64,000 nucleotides of DNA from Paucibacter sediminis (GTDB taxonomy: Bacteria; Pseudomonadota; Gammaproteobacteria; Burkholderiales; Burkholderiaceae_C): assembly GCF_030254645.1 (NCBI RefSeq), contig NZ_CP116346.1, positions 4,815,001 through 4,879,000 on the forward strand, in the 5' to 3' direction. This document shows positions 41,609 through 49,717 of this stretch, piece after piece. The notes under the pieces were generated by a model, which had not been told where the DNA came from, made no database searches, and saw nothing but the letters and a program-made list of their open reading frames with translations. Each line of letters opens with the position of its first letter. Position 1 is the first letter of the stretch. Position numbers and translations under genes: made by a program.

Positions 41609-42397
41609 ATGCAGGGATTGTCCGGAAAAGTGGCCCTTGTCACCGGCGGCGCCACCTTGATAGGTGCCGCCGTGGTCGAACGGCTGAGCGCCTATGGCGC
41701 CAAGGTAGCGGTGCTTGACATCGACGCCGCCGGCGCCGAGCGCGTCGCGGCGCTGGCCCCCGAGCAGCGCCTGGCGCTCGCCTGCGACATCACGAACGAC
41801 AGCCAGTTGGCCGAGTGCGTGGCCGCCGTGCAGCAAAAGTTCGGCGGCGTGGACCTGCTGGTGAATCTGGCTTGCAGCTATCTGGACAACGGCCTGGCGT
41901 CGCCACGCGCCGAATGGCAGGCCGCGCTGGATGTCAACGTGGTCAGCGCGGTGATGGCCACACGTGCGGTGCACGAATCCATGAAGCAGCGTGGCGGCGG
42001 CGCCATCGTCAACTTCACCAGCATCTCATCCAAGGTGGCCCAGACCGGCCGCTGGCTCTACCCGGTCAGCAAGGCCGCGCTGGTGCAGCTGACCCGCAAT
42101 ATGGCGATGGACCTGGCGGCCGACCGCATCCGCGTGAACTCGGTGTCGCCGGGCTGGACCTGGTGCCGCCTGATGAACGAGCTGAGCGGCGGCGACCGCG
42201 CCAAGACCGACCGCGTGGCCGCGCCCTACCACCTGCTGGGCCGCGTCGCCGACCCGGCCGAGGTGGCCGAGGTGGTGGCGTTTCTGTGCTCCGAGCACGC
42301 CAGCTTCGTCACCGGCGCCGACTACGCGGTGGACGGTGGCTACTCGGCCATGGGCCCGGAGCAGAACCTGCCGGCCATCCCCAGGCTGATGGACTGA
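41609..42397 (+). CDS. SDR-family oxidoreductase (aryl-catabolic operon gene 1)
   Basis: 262 residues, classical SDR: NAD(P) motif VTGGATLIGAAV (the last Gly replaced relative to TGxxxGIG), LVNLACSYLDN in place of NNAG, Ser in FTSISSK and YxxxK as Y-P-V-S-K. C-terminal SFVTGADYAVDGGYSAMG is typical. In the indole-degrading iif clusters an SDR (IifB) accompanies the StyA-like oxygenase; a similar role is inferred. A ribosome site AGGAGAG precedes the ATG. The next gene starts 40 bp later. Confidence 0.85.
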   Translation: MQGLSGKVALVTGGATLIGAAVVERLSAYGAKVAVLDIDAAGAERVAALAPEQRLALACDITNDSQLAECVAAVQQKFGGVDLLVNLACSYLDNGLASPRAEWQAALDVNVVSAVMATRAVHESMKQRGGGAIVNFTSISSKVAQTGRWLYPVSKAALVQLTRNMAMDLAADRIRVNSVSPGWTWCRLMNELSGGDRAKTDRVAAPYHLLGRVADPAEVAEVVAFLCSEHASFVTGADYAVDGGYSAMGPEQNLPAIPRLMD

Positions 42398-42437
42398 TGG
42401 CAGCCCGCCGTACCGACAACCACAGGAGACAAGCAGC

Positions 42438-43709
42438 ATGAGCGCAAGAAAAATCGCCATCGTCGGCGCCGGCCAGTCCGGCCTGCCCCTCGCCATCGCC
42501 CTGCAAGCCCGCGGCGACGAGGTCACCTTGCTGACGAACCGCAGCCCCGACGACATACGCGCCGGTCGGGTAATGTCCAGCCAGTGCATGTTCGATGCCT
42601 CGCTGCAGATCGAACGCGACTTCGGTCTCAACCAATGGGAGCATCTGTGCCCGCCCGTGCAGGGCATCGGCCTGACCGTGCCCCACCCTGGGCAAGCCGG
42701 CGCCAAGCTGATCGACTGGGCCGCGCCTTTGACACGCTATGCGCAGGCGGTGGATCAGCGCATCAAGATGCCGGGCTGGATGGACCTGTTCGTGCAGCGC
42801 GGCGGCAAGCTGGTGCTCAAGGACGCCGGTATCGCCGATCTGGAAGAGCTGGCCGAGCGCAACGAGCTGACCGTGGTCTCGGCCGGCAAGGGCGAGATCG
42901 TCAGGCTGTTCGAAAGCGACCCCCTGCGCAGCGCCTTCGACCAGCCGATGCGCGCGCTGGCCCTGAGCTATGTGAAGGGCATGACGCCACGCACGCCGTT
43001 CTCGCGCGTGTGCTTCAACCTCATCCCCGGCGTGGGCGAGTACTTCGTCTTTCCGGCCCTCACCACCAGCGGCCCCTGCGAGATCATGGTGTTCGAGGGG
43101 GTGCCCGGCGGCGCCATGGATTGCTGGGCCGGGGTCAAGACCCCCGAGCAGCATCTGCAGCAAAGCCTCTCCATCCTGGAGACCTTCTTGCCCTGGGAAG
43201 CCGAGCGCTGCCGCCATGTGGAACTGACGGATGACATGGGCATCCTGGCCGGCCGCTTCGCGCCCACCATACGCCGCCCGGTCGGGCGCCTGCCCTCCGG
43301 CCGCATCGTGATGGGCCTGGGCGACGCGGTCTGCGTCAACGACCCCATCACCGGACAGGGCTCCAACAACGCGACCAAGGCCTTCAAGGTGGCGCACAGC
43401 AGCATCCTGGCGCGCGGCGACGGCGCCTTTGACGAGGCCTGGATGAACGCCAGCTTCGAGCGCTTCTGGGACTACGCCCAGCATGTGGTGCGCTGGACCA
43501 ATAGCTTGCTGACGCCGCCGCCCGAGCACATCCTGAACTTGCTGGGCGCGGCCGGTCAGTGCCCCAGCCTGGCCAGCGAGATCGCCAACAACTTCAACCA
43601 TCCGCCCAACTATTTCCCCTGGTGGACCGATGCGGCCGAGTGCCAGGCCCTGGTCGCGCGGCATATGGCAGCAAGCTCTGCGGGCAGCCTGGCAGGAGCC
43701 GCGGCATGA
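42438..43709 (+). CDS. StyA/indole monooxygenase-like flavoprotein, oxygenase component
   Basis: 423 residues. FAD motif AIVGAGQSGLPLAIAL (7-22), NRSPDDIRAGRV after it as in StyA (RKPDE...), and the second FAD motif MGLGDAVCVNDPITGQGSNNATKAF (about 290-315) closely resembling StyA. The late segment ASEIANNFNHPPNYF also matches StyA (DEFTDNFNYP). Such enzymes use reduced FAD delivered by a separate reductase to epoxidise styrene or indole. Substrate unproven; see the operon discussion. Its TGA overlaps the next ATG. Confidence 0.83.
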   Translation: MSARKIAIVGAGQSGLPLAIALQARGDEVTLLTNRSPDDIRAGRVMSSQCMFDASLQIERDFGLNQWEHLCPPVQGIGLTVPHPGQAGAKLIDWAAPLTRYAQAVDQRIKMPGWMDLFVQRGGKLVLKDAGIADLEELAERNELTVVSAGKGEIVRLFESDPLRSAFDQPMRALALSYVKGMTPRTPFSRVCFNLIPGVGEYFVFPALTTSGPCEIMVFEGVPGGAMDCWAGVKTPEQHLQQSLSILETFLPWEAERCRHVELTDDMGILAGRFAPTIRRPVGRLPSGRIVMGLGDAVCVNDPITGQGSNNATKAFKVAHSSILARGDGAFDEAWMNASFERFWDYAQHVVRWTNSLLTPPPEHILNLLGAAGQCPSLASEIANNFNHPPNYFPWWTDAAECQALVARHMAASSAGSLAGAAA

Positions 43710-44239
43710 CGGCTGTGGCGACGCAGCAGCCGGCCACGGCCGTGATCGACGACGCGGCGCGCCAACTGCGCCGCACGCTGGGCTGCTACCCGACCGGCGT
43801 CACCGTGGTCACCACCCGCGCGCCGGACGGGCGCCCGGTCGGCCTGACGGTGAACTCCTTTGCCTCGCTATCACTGGAGCCGCCGCTGCTGCTGTGGAGC
43901 CTCGCGAACCGCTCGCCCAACCTGCGTGCCTTCCGCAGCGCCTCGCACTTCGCCATCAATGTGCTGGCGCATGGTCAGCACGAGCTGGCCATGCGATTCG
44001 CCAACCCGGCGCTGCCCGACAAGTTTGAGGGCGTGGCGTTGCACGAAGAGGCCAAGGAGGCGGCCGCGCTGGCACCGCTGATCAGGGGCAGCCTGGCCTG
44101 GTTCGTCTGTGCCGGCCGCGACGCCATCGAGACCGGCGACCACACCCTGTTCATCGGCCGCATCGTGCAGCATGCGGCCCAGCAGGGCACGCCGCTGGTG
44201 TTCCACGCCGGCGCCTTTGCACGGCTGGAGGAAGCATGA
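43706..44239 (+). CDS. Flavin reductase (StyB-like) partner of the monooxygenase
   Basis: 177 residues; start at the ATG overlapping the oxygenase stop (ATGA). Flavin-reductase split barrel: LRRTLGCYPTGVTVVTTRAPDGRPVGLTVNSFASLSLEPPL is the family signature, with FAINVLAHGQHELAMRFA and a His/Gly-rich DHTLFIGRI near the end. It uses NAD(P)H to make free reduced flavin for the StyA-like protein. Also overlaps the following gene by 4 bp. Confidence 0.9.
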   Translation: MTAVATQQPATAVIDDAARQLRRTLGCYPTGVTVVTTRAPDGRPVGLTVNSFASLSLEPPLLLWSLANRSPNLRAFRSASHFAINVLAHGQHELAMRFANPALPDKFEGVALHEEAKEAAALAPLIRGSLAWFVCAGRDAIETGDHTLFIGRIVQHAAQQGTPLVFHAGAFARLEEA

Positions 44240-45825
44240 GCAAGGCTGCCAGCGTGGACGCGCTGATCGTCGGCAGCGGCATCAACTCGCTGGTCTGCGC
44301 CGCGCTGCTGGCACGCAGCGGCCGCAAGGTCCTTGTGCTGGAACGCGAAACGGTGCTGGGCGGCTGCATACGCACCGACGAGCTGACCTTGCCGGGCTTT
44401 CGGCACGACACCCTGTCCACCGCCCATCCGCTGTTCATGGTGGGCCCTGCCTACGCCCGGCTGGGCCAGGCCCTGCATGCCGCCGGCATGCAGTACTGCA
44501 ACACCGACAGCCCCACCGGCGTGCTCTTGCCGGATGGCCGGAGCCTGGTGCTCTCGACCTCGCGCGATGCCAATCTGGCGCGCCTCGAGGCGGCCTGCGC
44601 CGGCGACGGCGCGGCCTTCGCCGCCGCCATGGGCGAAATCGGTGCGCAGGCACCGCTGCTGTTCTCGCTGCTGGGCAATGAGCTCTGGCGTTATGCCACC
44701 GGCAAGACGCTGGCCGGCATCGCCTGGAAGCAGGGCAGCCGGGCGCTGAGCGACTTTTTCGGCCAGGCCCTGGTGCCGGCCCGCCCCTGGCTGGCGCAGC
44801 AGTTCGGCTCCGAGCTGGCGGCCGCCCTGCTCGCGCCCTGGGTGCTGCACTGCGGACTGGGGCCGGACGCGCCGCTCTCGGCGCTGATGGCGCAGGTGGT
44901 GGCCTTCACGCTGGAAGCCGTCGGCATGCCCATGGTGCAAGGCGGCAATGCCAACACCGTCCTGGCCTTCGAGCGCCTGATCCGTGAGGCCGGCGGCGAG
45001 CTGGAAACCGGCGCCGACGTCGAGCGTGTGCTGGTGCAGCGCGGCCGCGCGGTGGGCGTGCGCCTGGCCGATGGACGCGAGTTGCGCGCCGGCGAGGTGA
45101 TCTGCAATGTGACGCCCACCCAGCTCTACGGCCGCCTGCTCGACCCGGCGCTGCTGCCAGCTGCGCTGCGCCGCCAGGCCCAGCAGTGGCGCTACGGCAA
45201 GGGCAATCTGCAGATCCATCTGGCGCTGTCGGAGGCCCCGCAATGGCCGGACGCGGCGCTGGGCCGCGTGGCCTATCTCCATCTGAGTGGCGGCGCGGCG
45301 GCGGTGTCGCGCGCCGTCAACGAGGCCGAGCGCGGCCTGCTGCCGGCCGACCCCACCATCTGCGTGGCCCAGCCCACCGCACTGGATCCCAGCCGCGCGC
45401 CGGCGGGCCGGCACATCCTCTGGGTGCAGTTGCCCGAATGCCCGCGCGAACCGCTGGGCGACGCCGCCGGTGAGATCCCGCTGCAGGCCGGCCAGGGCTG
45501 GACGCCAGCGCTGCGCGAGGCCTACGCCGATCGCGCAATCGCCCGGATTGCCCGCCACGTGCCGAATCTGCGCGCCAGCATCATCGGCCGCGCCGTGCTC
45601 TCGCCGGCCGATCTGGAGCGGCTGAACATGAACCTGGTCGGCGGCGATCCCTATGGCGGCGACTGCAGCCTGGACCAGAGCTTTCTGTGGCGGCCGCTGC
45701 GCGCCACGCGCAACCACGCAACGCCCGTCAAGCATCTCTGGCATATCGGCGCCTCCACCCACCCCGGCCCCGGTCTCGGCGGTGGCTCGGGCTTCCACGT
45801 CGCCCAGAGCCTCGGCGCCGTCTGA
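44236..45825 (+). CDS. CrtI/phytoene desaturase-like FAD oxidoreductase
   Basis: 529 residues. N-terminal FAD motif ALIVGSGINSLVCAALLARSG (about 9-29) followed by VLGGCIRTDELTLPGF, and the C-terminal HIGASTHPGPGLGGGSG motif, both typical of the phytoene desaturase / NAD(P)/FAD oxidoreductase group. No phytoene synthase or other carotenoid gene is present, so carotenoid synthesis is unlikely. In this operon it may desaturate or isomerise a ring intermediate; the reaction is unknown. Confidence 0.8.
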   Translation: MSKAASVDALIVGSGINSLVCAALLARSGRKVLVLERETVLGGCIRTDELTLPGFRHDTLSTAHPLFMVGPAYARLGQALHAAGMQYCNTDSPTGVLLPDGRSLVLSTSRDANLARLEAACAGDGAAFAAAMGEIGAQAPLLFSLLGNELWRYATGKTLAGIAWKQGSRALSDFFGQALVPARPWLAQQFGSELAAALLAPWVLHCGLGPDAPLSALMAQVVAFTLEAVGMPMVQGGNANTVLAFERLIREAGGELETGADVERVLVQRGRAVGVRLADGRELRAGEVICNVTPTQLYGRLLDPALLPAALRRQAQQWRYGKGNLQIHLALSEAPQWPDAALGRVAYLHLSGGAAAVSRAVNEAERGLLPADPTICVAQPTALDPSRAPAGRHILWVQLPECPREPLGDAAGEIPLQAGQGWTPALREAYADRAIARIARHVPNLRASIIGRAVLSPADLERLNMNLVGGDPYGGDCSLDQSFLWRPLRATRNHATPVKHLWHIGASTHPGPGLGGGSGFHVAQSLGAV

Positions 45826-45852
45826 TCAAAACGAACAAGCAAGGAGACAAGC

Positions 45853-46629
45853 ATGAGCCACTCACTCACTCAGTTCGCGCAAGACCTCGCCAGCGGCGCG
45901 CTGCGCATCGTCGATCTGACCCAGACCCTTTCAAGCGACTTCCCTGCCCTGGTGCTGCCGCCGCAGTTCGGTCAGGTCTGGGCCTTCAAGCAGGAACGCA
46001 TCTGCCAGTACGACGAGCAAGGCCCCGGCTGGTACTGGAACAACTTCTCCTGCGGCGAGCACACGGGCACGCATTTCGATGCGCCGGTGCACTGGATCAC
46101 CGGCAAGGATCATCCGAACAACAGCGTGGACACGATTGACACACGCCAGTTCATCGGCCCGGCCTGCGTGGTGGACGCCAGCCGCGAGGTGGCAGCCAAC
46201 CCGGACTGGCTGCTGACGGTGGACTTTCTGCAGACCTGGGAGTCGCAATACGGCCGCATCCCGGCCGGTGCCTGGCTGCTGCTGCGCACCGACTGGAGCA
46301 AGCGCATCAGCGACCCGGCCGCCTTCGTGAACCTGCGCGAGGACGGCGCCCACACGCCCGGCCCTACCCAGGCGGCCGTGGAGTGGCTGGTGGCGCGCGG
46401 CGTGCGCGGCTTTGGCGTGGAGACCATCAACACCGACGCCGGCCAGTCCTATGCCTGGCCCATGCCCTACCCCTGCCACACGCTGATGCACGGGGCGAAC
46501 CGCTTCGGCCTGCAGTGCCTCACCAATCTCGACCGCTTGCCGCCGACCGGCGCGCTGGTGATTGCCGCGCCGCTCAAGATCAAGAACGGCTCCGGCTCGC
46601 CGCTGCGCGTACTGGCGCTGCTGCCCTGA
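45853..46629 (+). CDS. Cyclase-family hydrolase (KynB / isatin hydrolase-like)
   Basis: 258 residues of the cyclase family (PF04199 type). The metal-binding motif HTGTHFDAPVHW lies at about 75-86; WLLLRTDW and GVRGFGVETINTDAG follow as in kynurenine formamidase and isatin hydrolase. These manganese or zinc enzymes open cyclic amides or hydrolyse N-formylkynurenine. With a StyA-like oxygenase beside it, isatin or a related lactam is an attractive substrate (inference). Ribosome site AGGAGA at 45841-45846. Confidence 0.85.
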   Translation: MSHSLTQFAQDLASGALRIVDLTQTLSSDFPALVLPPQFGQVWAFKQERICQYDEQGPGWYWNNFSCGEHTGTHFDAPVHWITGKDHPNNSVDTIDTRQFIGPACVVDASREVAANPDWLLTVDFLQTWESQYGRIPAGAWLLLRTDWSKRISDPAAFVNLREDGAHTPGPTQAAVEWLVARGVRGFGVETINTDAGQSYAWPMPYPCHTLMHGANRFGLQCLTNLDRLPPTGALVIAAPLKIKNGSGSPLRVLALLP

Positions 46630-46651
46630 CGCATTCTTCCTGGAGACCCGC

Positions 46652-47539
46652 ATGAACACCTATTCCCGACTGATCAGTGCCCTGAGCCTGGCCCTGCTGT
46701 GCGCCAGCGCCCATGCCACCGAAGGCGGTGGCCTGGGCGTCTACCCGGACGGCCTGGAAAACTATCTCTCCGGCGCACTGCCGCCCCCGGGCGTCCACGC
46801 CCTGCTCTACGGCGGCCTGCTGAAGTACGACAAGGTGCGCGACAACGCGGGCCATCAGATCGCGATTCCCGACTTCGGGGTGGACGTGGCGGTGCTGGCG
46901 CCGCGCCTCATCTGGGTCACCAAGGAAAAGCTGCTGGGTGGCGATCTGGCCTGGCACGCCGTGTTGCCCCTGCTGAACGTGAAGTTCAAAGCGGCCGGCG
47001 CCAGCTGGAGCAGCACGGGCCTGGGCGACATCAGCTTCGGTCCGGCACTGGGCTTTCATGCCTCGCCCAGCCTGCACTATGTGGCAGCCGTCGACGTCGT
47101 GGCCCCCACCGGCCGCTACAGCAGCAGCGACCCGTCCAGCCTGGGCAAGAACTACTGGAGCATCCAACCTATCCTGGCCATCAGCCAGATCGACCCGGCC
47201 GGCTTCAACGCCGACGCCAAGCTCATGCTGGACCTCAACCGCAGGAACACGGCCACCCAGACCACCTCGGGGCGCGCCCTGCATGCCGACTACGCCCTGG
47301 GCTGGGGCTTCGGCAACGGCTGGGCAGCGGGCGTGGGCGGCCATGTGTTCCTGCAAACCAGCAGCGACAGCGGCCCGGCCGCCGCGCCAGGCAAGGCCCG
47401 CGCCGTCGCCATCGGCCCCTCGCTGCGCTACTTCGACGGCAAGGGCACGCTGCTGACGCTCAAGCTGCAACAGGAGTTCAGCGTGCGCAACCGCCCCGAG
47501 GGCAGGCAGCTGTTCGTCAAGGCCAGCCTGCCGTTCTGA
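46652..47539 (+). CDS. SphA-type outer-membrane channel (phenol MetA deg family)
   Basis: 295 residues from the ATG at 46652; signal peptide 1-22 (LALLCASAHA-TE). The mature protein starts with GGGLGVYPDGLENYLSGALPPPG, which is diagnostic of the SphA / MetA-pathway phenol degradation family, and ends in LFVKASLPF with a terminal Phe. These proteins occur in aromatic-degradation operons and probably admit the hydrophobic substrate through the outer membrane. 22 bp from the previous gene. Confidence 0.87.
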   Translation: MNTYSRLISALSLALLCASAHATEGGGLGVYPDGLENYLSGALPPPGVHALLYGGLLKYDKVRDNAGHQIAIPDFGVDVAVLAPRLIWVTKEKLLGGDLAWHAVLPLLNVKFKAAGASWSSTGLGDISFGPALGFHASPSLHYVAAVDVVAPTGRYSSSDPSSLGKNYWSIQPILAISQIDPAGFNADAKLMLDLNRRNTATQTTSGRALHADYALGWGFGNGWAAGVGGHVFLQTSSDSGPAAAPGKARAVAIGPSLRYFDGKGTLLTLKLQQEFSVRNRPEGRQLFVKASLPF

Positions 47540-47548
47540 GCGGATCCC

Positions 47549-49717
47549 ATGGCAGAACGTTCCTTTGCGCGCGAAGTCCAGCAGCTGCGGGTGCCGGCCG
47601 GCAGCGAGTTCTATGGTGAAGGCATCCTGGCCGTCACCAAGGCGCTGCTGGAGGCCGGCGTGGGCTATGTGACCGGCTACCAGGGCTCGCCGATCTCGCA
47701 CCTGATGGATGTACTGGCCGACGCCCAGCCCATCCTGCAGGAGCTGGGCGTGTATTTCGAGCCCGCCGCCAGCGAGGCGACGGCCGCAGCGGCCCTGGCC
47801 GCCTCGGTGAACTACCCCGTGCGCGGCGCCGTCACCTGGAAGTCCACCGTGGGTACCAATGTGGCCAGCGACGCGCTGGCCAATCTGGCCTCGGGCGGCG
47901 TCACCGGCGGCGCGCTGATCATCGTCGGCGAGGACTATGGCGAGGGCAGCTCCATCATGCAGGAGCGCAGCCATGCCTTCGCGATGAAGTCGCAGCTCTG
48001 GCTGCTGGACCCGCGCCCCAATCTGCCGGCCATCGTCAAGGCAGTGCACGACGGCTTCGCGCTCTCGGAAGCCAGCCACACGCCGGTGATGCTGGAACTG
48101 CGCATACGCTCCTGCCATCTGCGCGGCCACTTCACCACGCGCGAGAACCGCCGCCCGGCCTTCAGCCTGAAGCAAGCCCTGGAGCAGCCGCGCCGTGATC
48201 CCGACCGCATCGTGCTGCCGCCCGCGTCCTTCCTGCACGAGCGCGAAAAACTGGAGCAGCGCTGGCCCGCGGCGCTGCAGTACATCCGCGAGCATGAGCT
48301 CAACGAGTTCGTACCCGGCGAGCTGGAACACATGGGCATCATCATGCTGGGCGGGCTCTACAACAACACGCTGCGCGCGCTGGAACTGCTGGATCTGGCG
48401 GAGCTGTTCGGCGCCAGCCGCGTGCCGCTGTACATCCTGAATGTGGCTTACCCGCTGCTGGAGGACGAGGTGCTGCGCTTTTGCAGCGGCAAGCGCGCGG
48501 TGCTGGTGGTGGAAGAAGGCCAGCCCGACTATCACGAGCAACATATCCACGCCATCCTGCGCCGCGGCGGCCTGGCCTGCGCGGTGCATGGCAAGGATCT
48601 GCTGCCCAAGGGCGGCGACTACACCGTTGCCGCATTGCGCCAGGGCCTGCACGGTTTTGTGCAGCAGTACCATCCGGCCGCGTTTGCCAAGCCTCAGCCC
48701 GTCGCCCTGTCCAGGCCCGCCTCCGCCGTACCAAGCCTGCCGCCCCGCCCGCCCGGCCTGTGCGTGGGCTGTCCGGAGCGGCCCATCTTCTCGTCGCTCA
48801 AGCTGGTCGAGCAGCAGATCGGTGCGCACCATGTGTCGGCCGATATCGGCTGCCATCTGTTCTCCATCCTGCCGCCCTTCAATCTGGGCGCCACCACCAT
48901 GGGCTATGGCCTGGGTGCGGCCAGCGCCTCGGCCTTTGCCGCCGGACCACAGCTGGGCGCCGCACGGCGCGCCATCGCCTTCATGGGGGACGGCGGCTTC
49001 TGGCACAACGGCCTGACCTCGGGCATTGCCCACGCGGTCTTCAACCGTCATGACAACGTGTTCGTGATCGTCGACAACAACTACACCTCGGCCACCGGCG
49101 GGCAGGACCTGCCCTCGTCGCGCAGCCCGCATCCCCAACGCTCCACGCTGCACCCGATCGAGCAGTCGGTGCGCGGTGTGGGCGTTGAATGGGTGCGCAC
49201 GCTGACGCACACCTACGACGTCAGCACCATGCGTGCCACCCTGCGGGAAGCACTCACCACCTCCTTCAAGGGGCCCAAGGTCATCATTGCGCAGAGCGAG
49301 TGCATGCTGAACCGCGAGCGCCGCGAGAAGCCCCGGCGCAAAGCCGCCTTGCAGGCCGGACAGCGGATGCTGAAAGAGCGCTTCGGCGTGGATGCTGCCG
49401 TCTGCTCAGGTGACCATGCCTGCATGCGCATCTCCGGCTGCCCCAGCCTGACGCTGGCGCCCAGCGGCGACGCGCTCAAGCCCGACCCCGTGGCCCATGT
49501 CGACGAACATTGCGTGGCCTGCGGCCACTGCGGCGAGGTGGCCGATGCCGCCGTGCTCTGCCCCTCCTTCTACAAGGTGCATCAGGTGCAGAACCCCGGG
49601 GTCATTGAACGATGGCGCGCCCATGCCTCGCGGCGTCTGCTGCGCTGGCTGCAGGCACGCCAGTGGCGCGCCCGCGCCGCACGCGCGCTCTACCCGCTGG
49701 AGGAACTTGAGGCATGA
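47549..49717 (+). CDS. iorA: Indolepyruvate ferredoxin oxidoreductase, alpha subunit-like
   Basis: 722 residues. N-terminal pyrimidine-binding domain (GYVTGYQGSPISHLMD..., EAAASEA-like FEPAASEATAAAAL), transketolase-like domains, LCVGCPERP near 405, and the TPP motif GDGGFWHNG...NN (about 475-510). The C-terminus keeps a cysteine-rich region (CMRISGC, CVACGHC, LCP) for iron-sulfur clusters, with fewer Cys than in archaeal IorA. The enzyme decarboxylates arylpyruvates to aryl-acetyl-CoA. It ends in ATGA overlap with iorB. Confidence 0.87.
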   Translation: MAERSFAREVQQLRVPAGSEFYGEGILAVTKALLEAGVGYVTGYQGSPISHLMDVLADAQPILQELGVYFEPAASEATAAAALAASVNYPVRGAVTWKSTVGTNVASDALANLASGGVTGGALIIVGEDYGEGSSIMQERSHAFAMKSQLWLLDPRPNLPAIVKAVHDGFALSEASHTPVMLELRIRSCHLRGHFTTRENRRPAFSLKQALEQPRRDPDRIVLPPASFLHEREKLEQRWPAALQYIREHELNEFVPGELEHMGIIMLGGLYNNTLRALELLDLAELFGASRVPLYILNVAYPLLEDEVLRFCSGKRAVLVVEEGQPDYHEQHIHAILRRGGLACAVHGKDLLPKGGDYTVAALRQGLHGFVQQYHPAAFAKPQPVALSRPASAVPSLPPRPPGLCVGCPERPIFSSLKLVEQQIGAHHVSADIGCHLFSILPPFNLGATTMGYGLGAASASAFAAGPQLGAARRAIAFMGDGGFWHNGLTSGIAHAVFNRHDNVFVIVDNNYTSATGGQDLPSSRSPHPQRSTLHPIEQSVRGVGVEWVRTLTHTYDVSTMRATLREALTTSFKGPKVIIAQSECMLNRERREKPRRKAALQAGQRMLKERFGVDAAVCSGDHACMRISGCPSLTLAPSGDALKPDPVAHVDEHCVACGHCGEVADAAVLCPSFYKVHQVQNPGVIERWRAHASRRLLRWLQARQWRARAARALYPLEELEA

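Noticed and set aside
44236-45825. Carotenoid biosynthesis gene
   Set aside because: Although CrtI-like, no other carotenoid gene is present and the gene is translationally coupled to a flavin monooxygenase pair.
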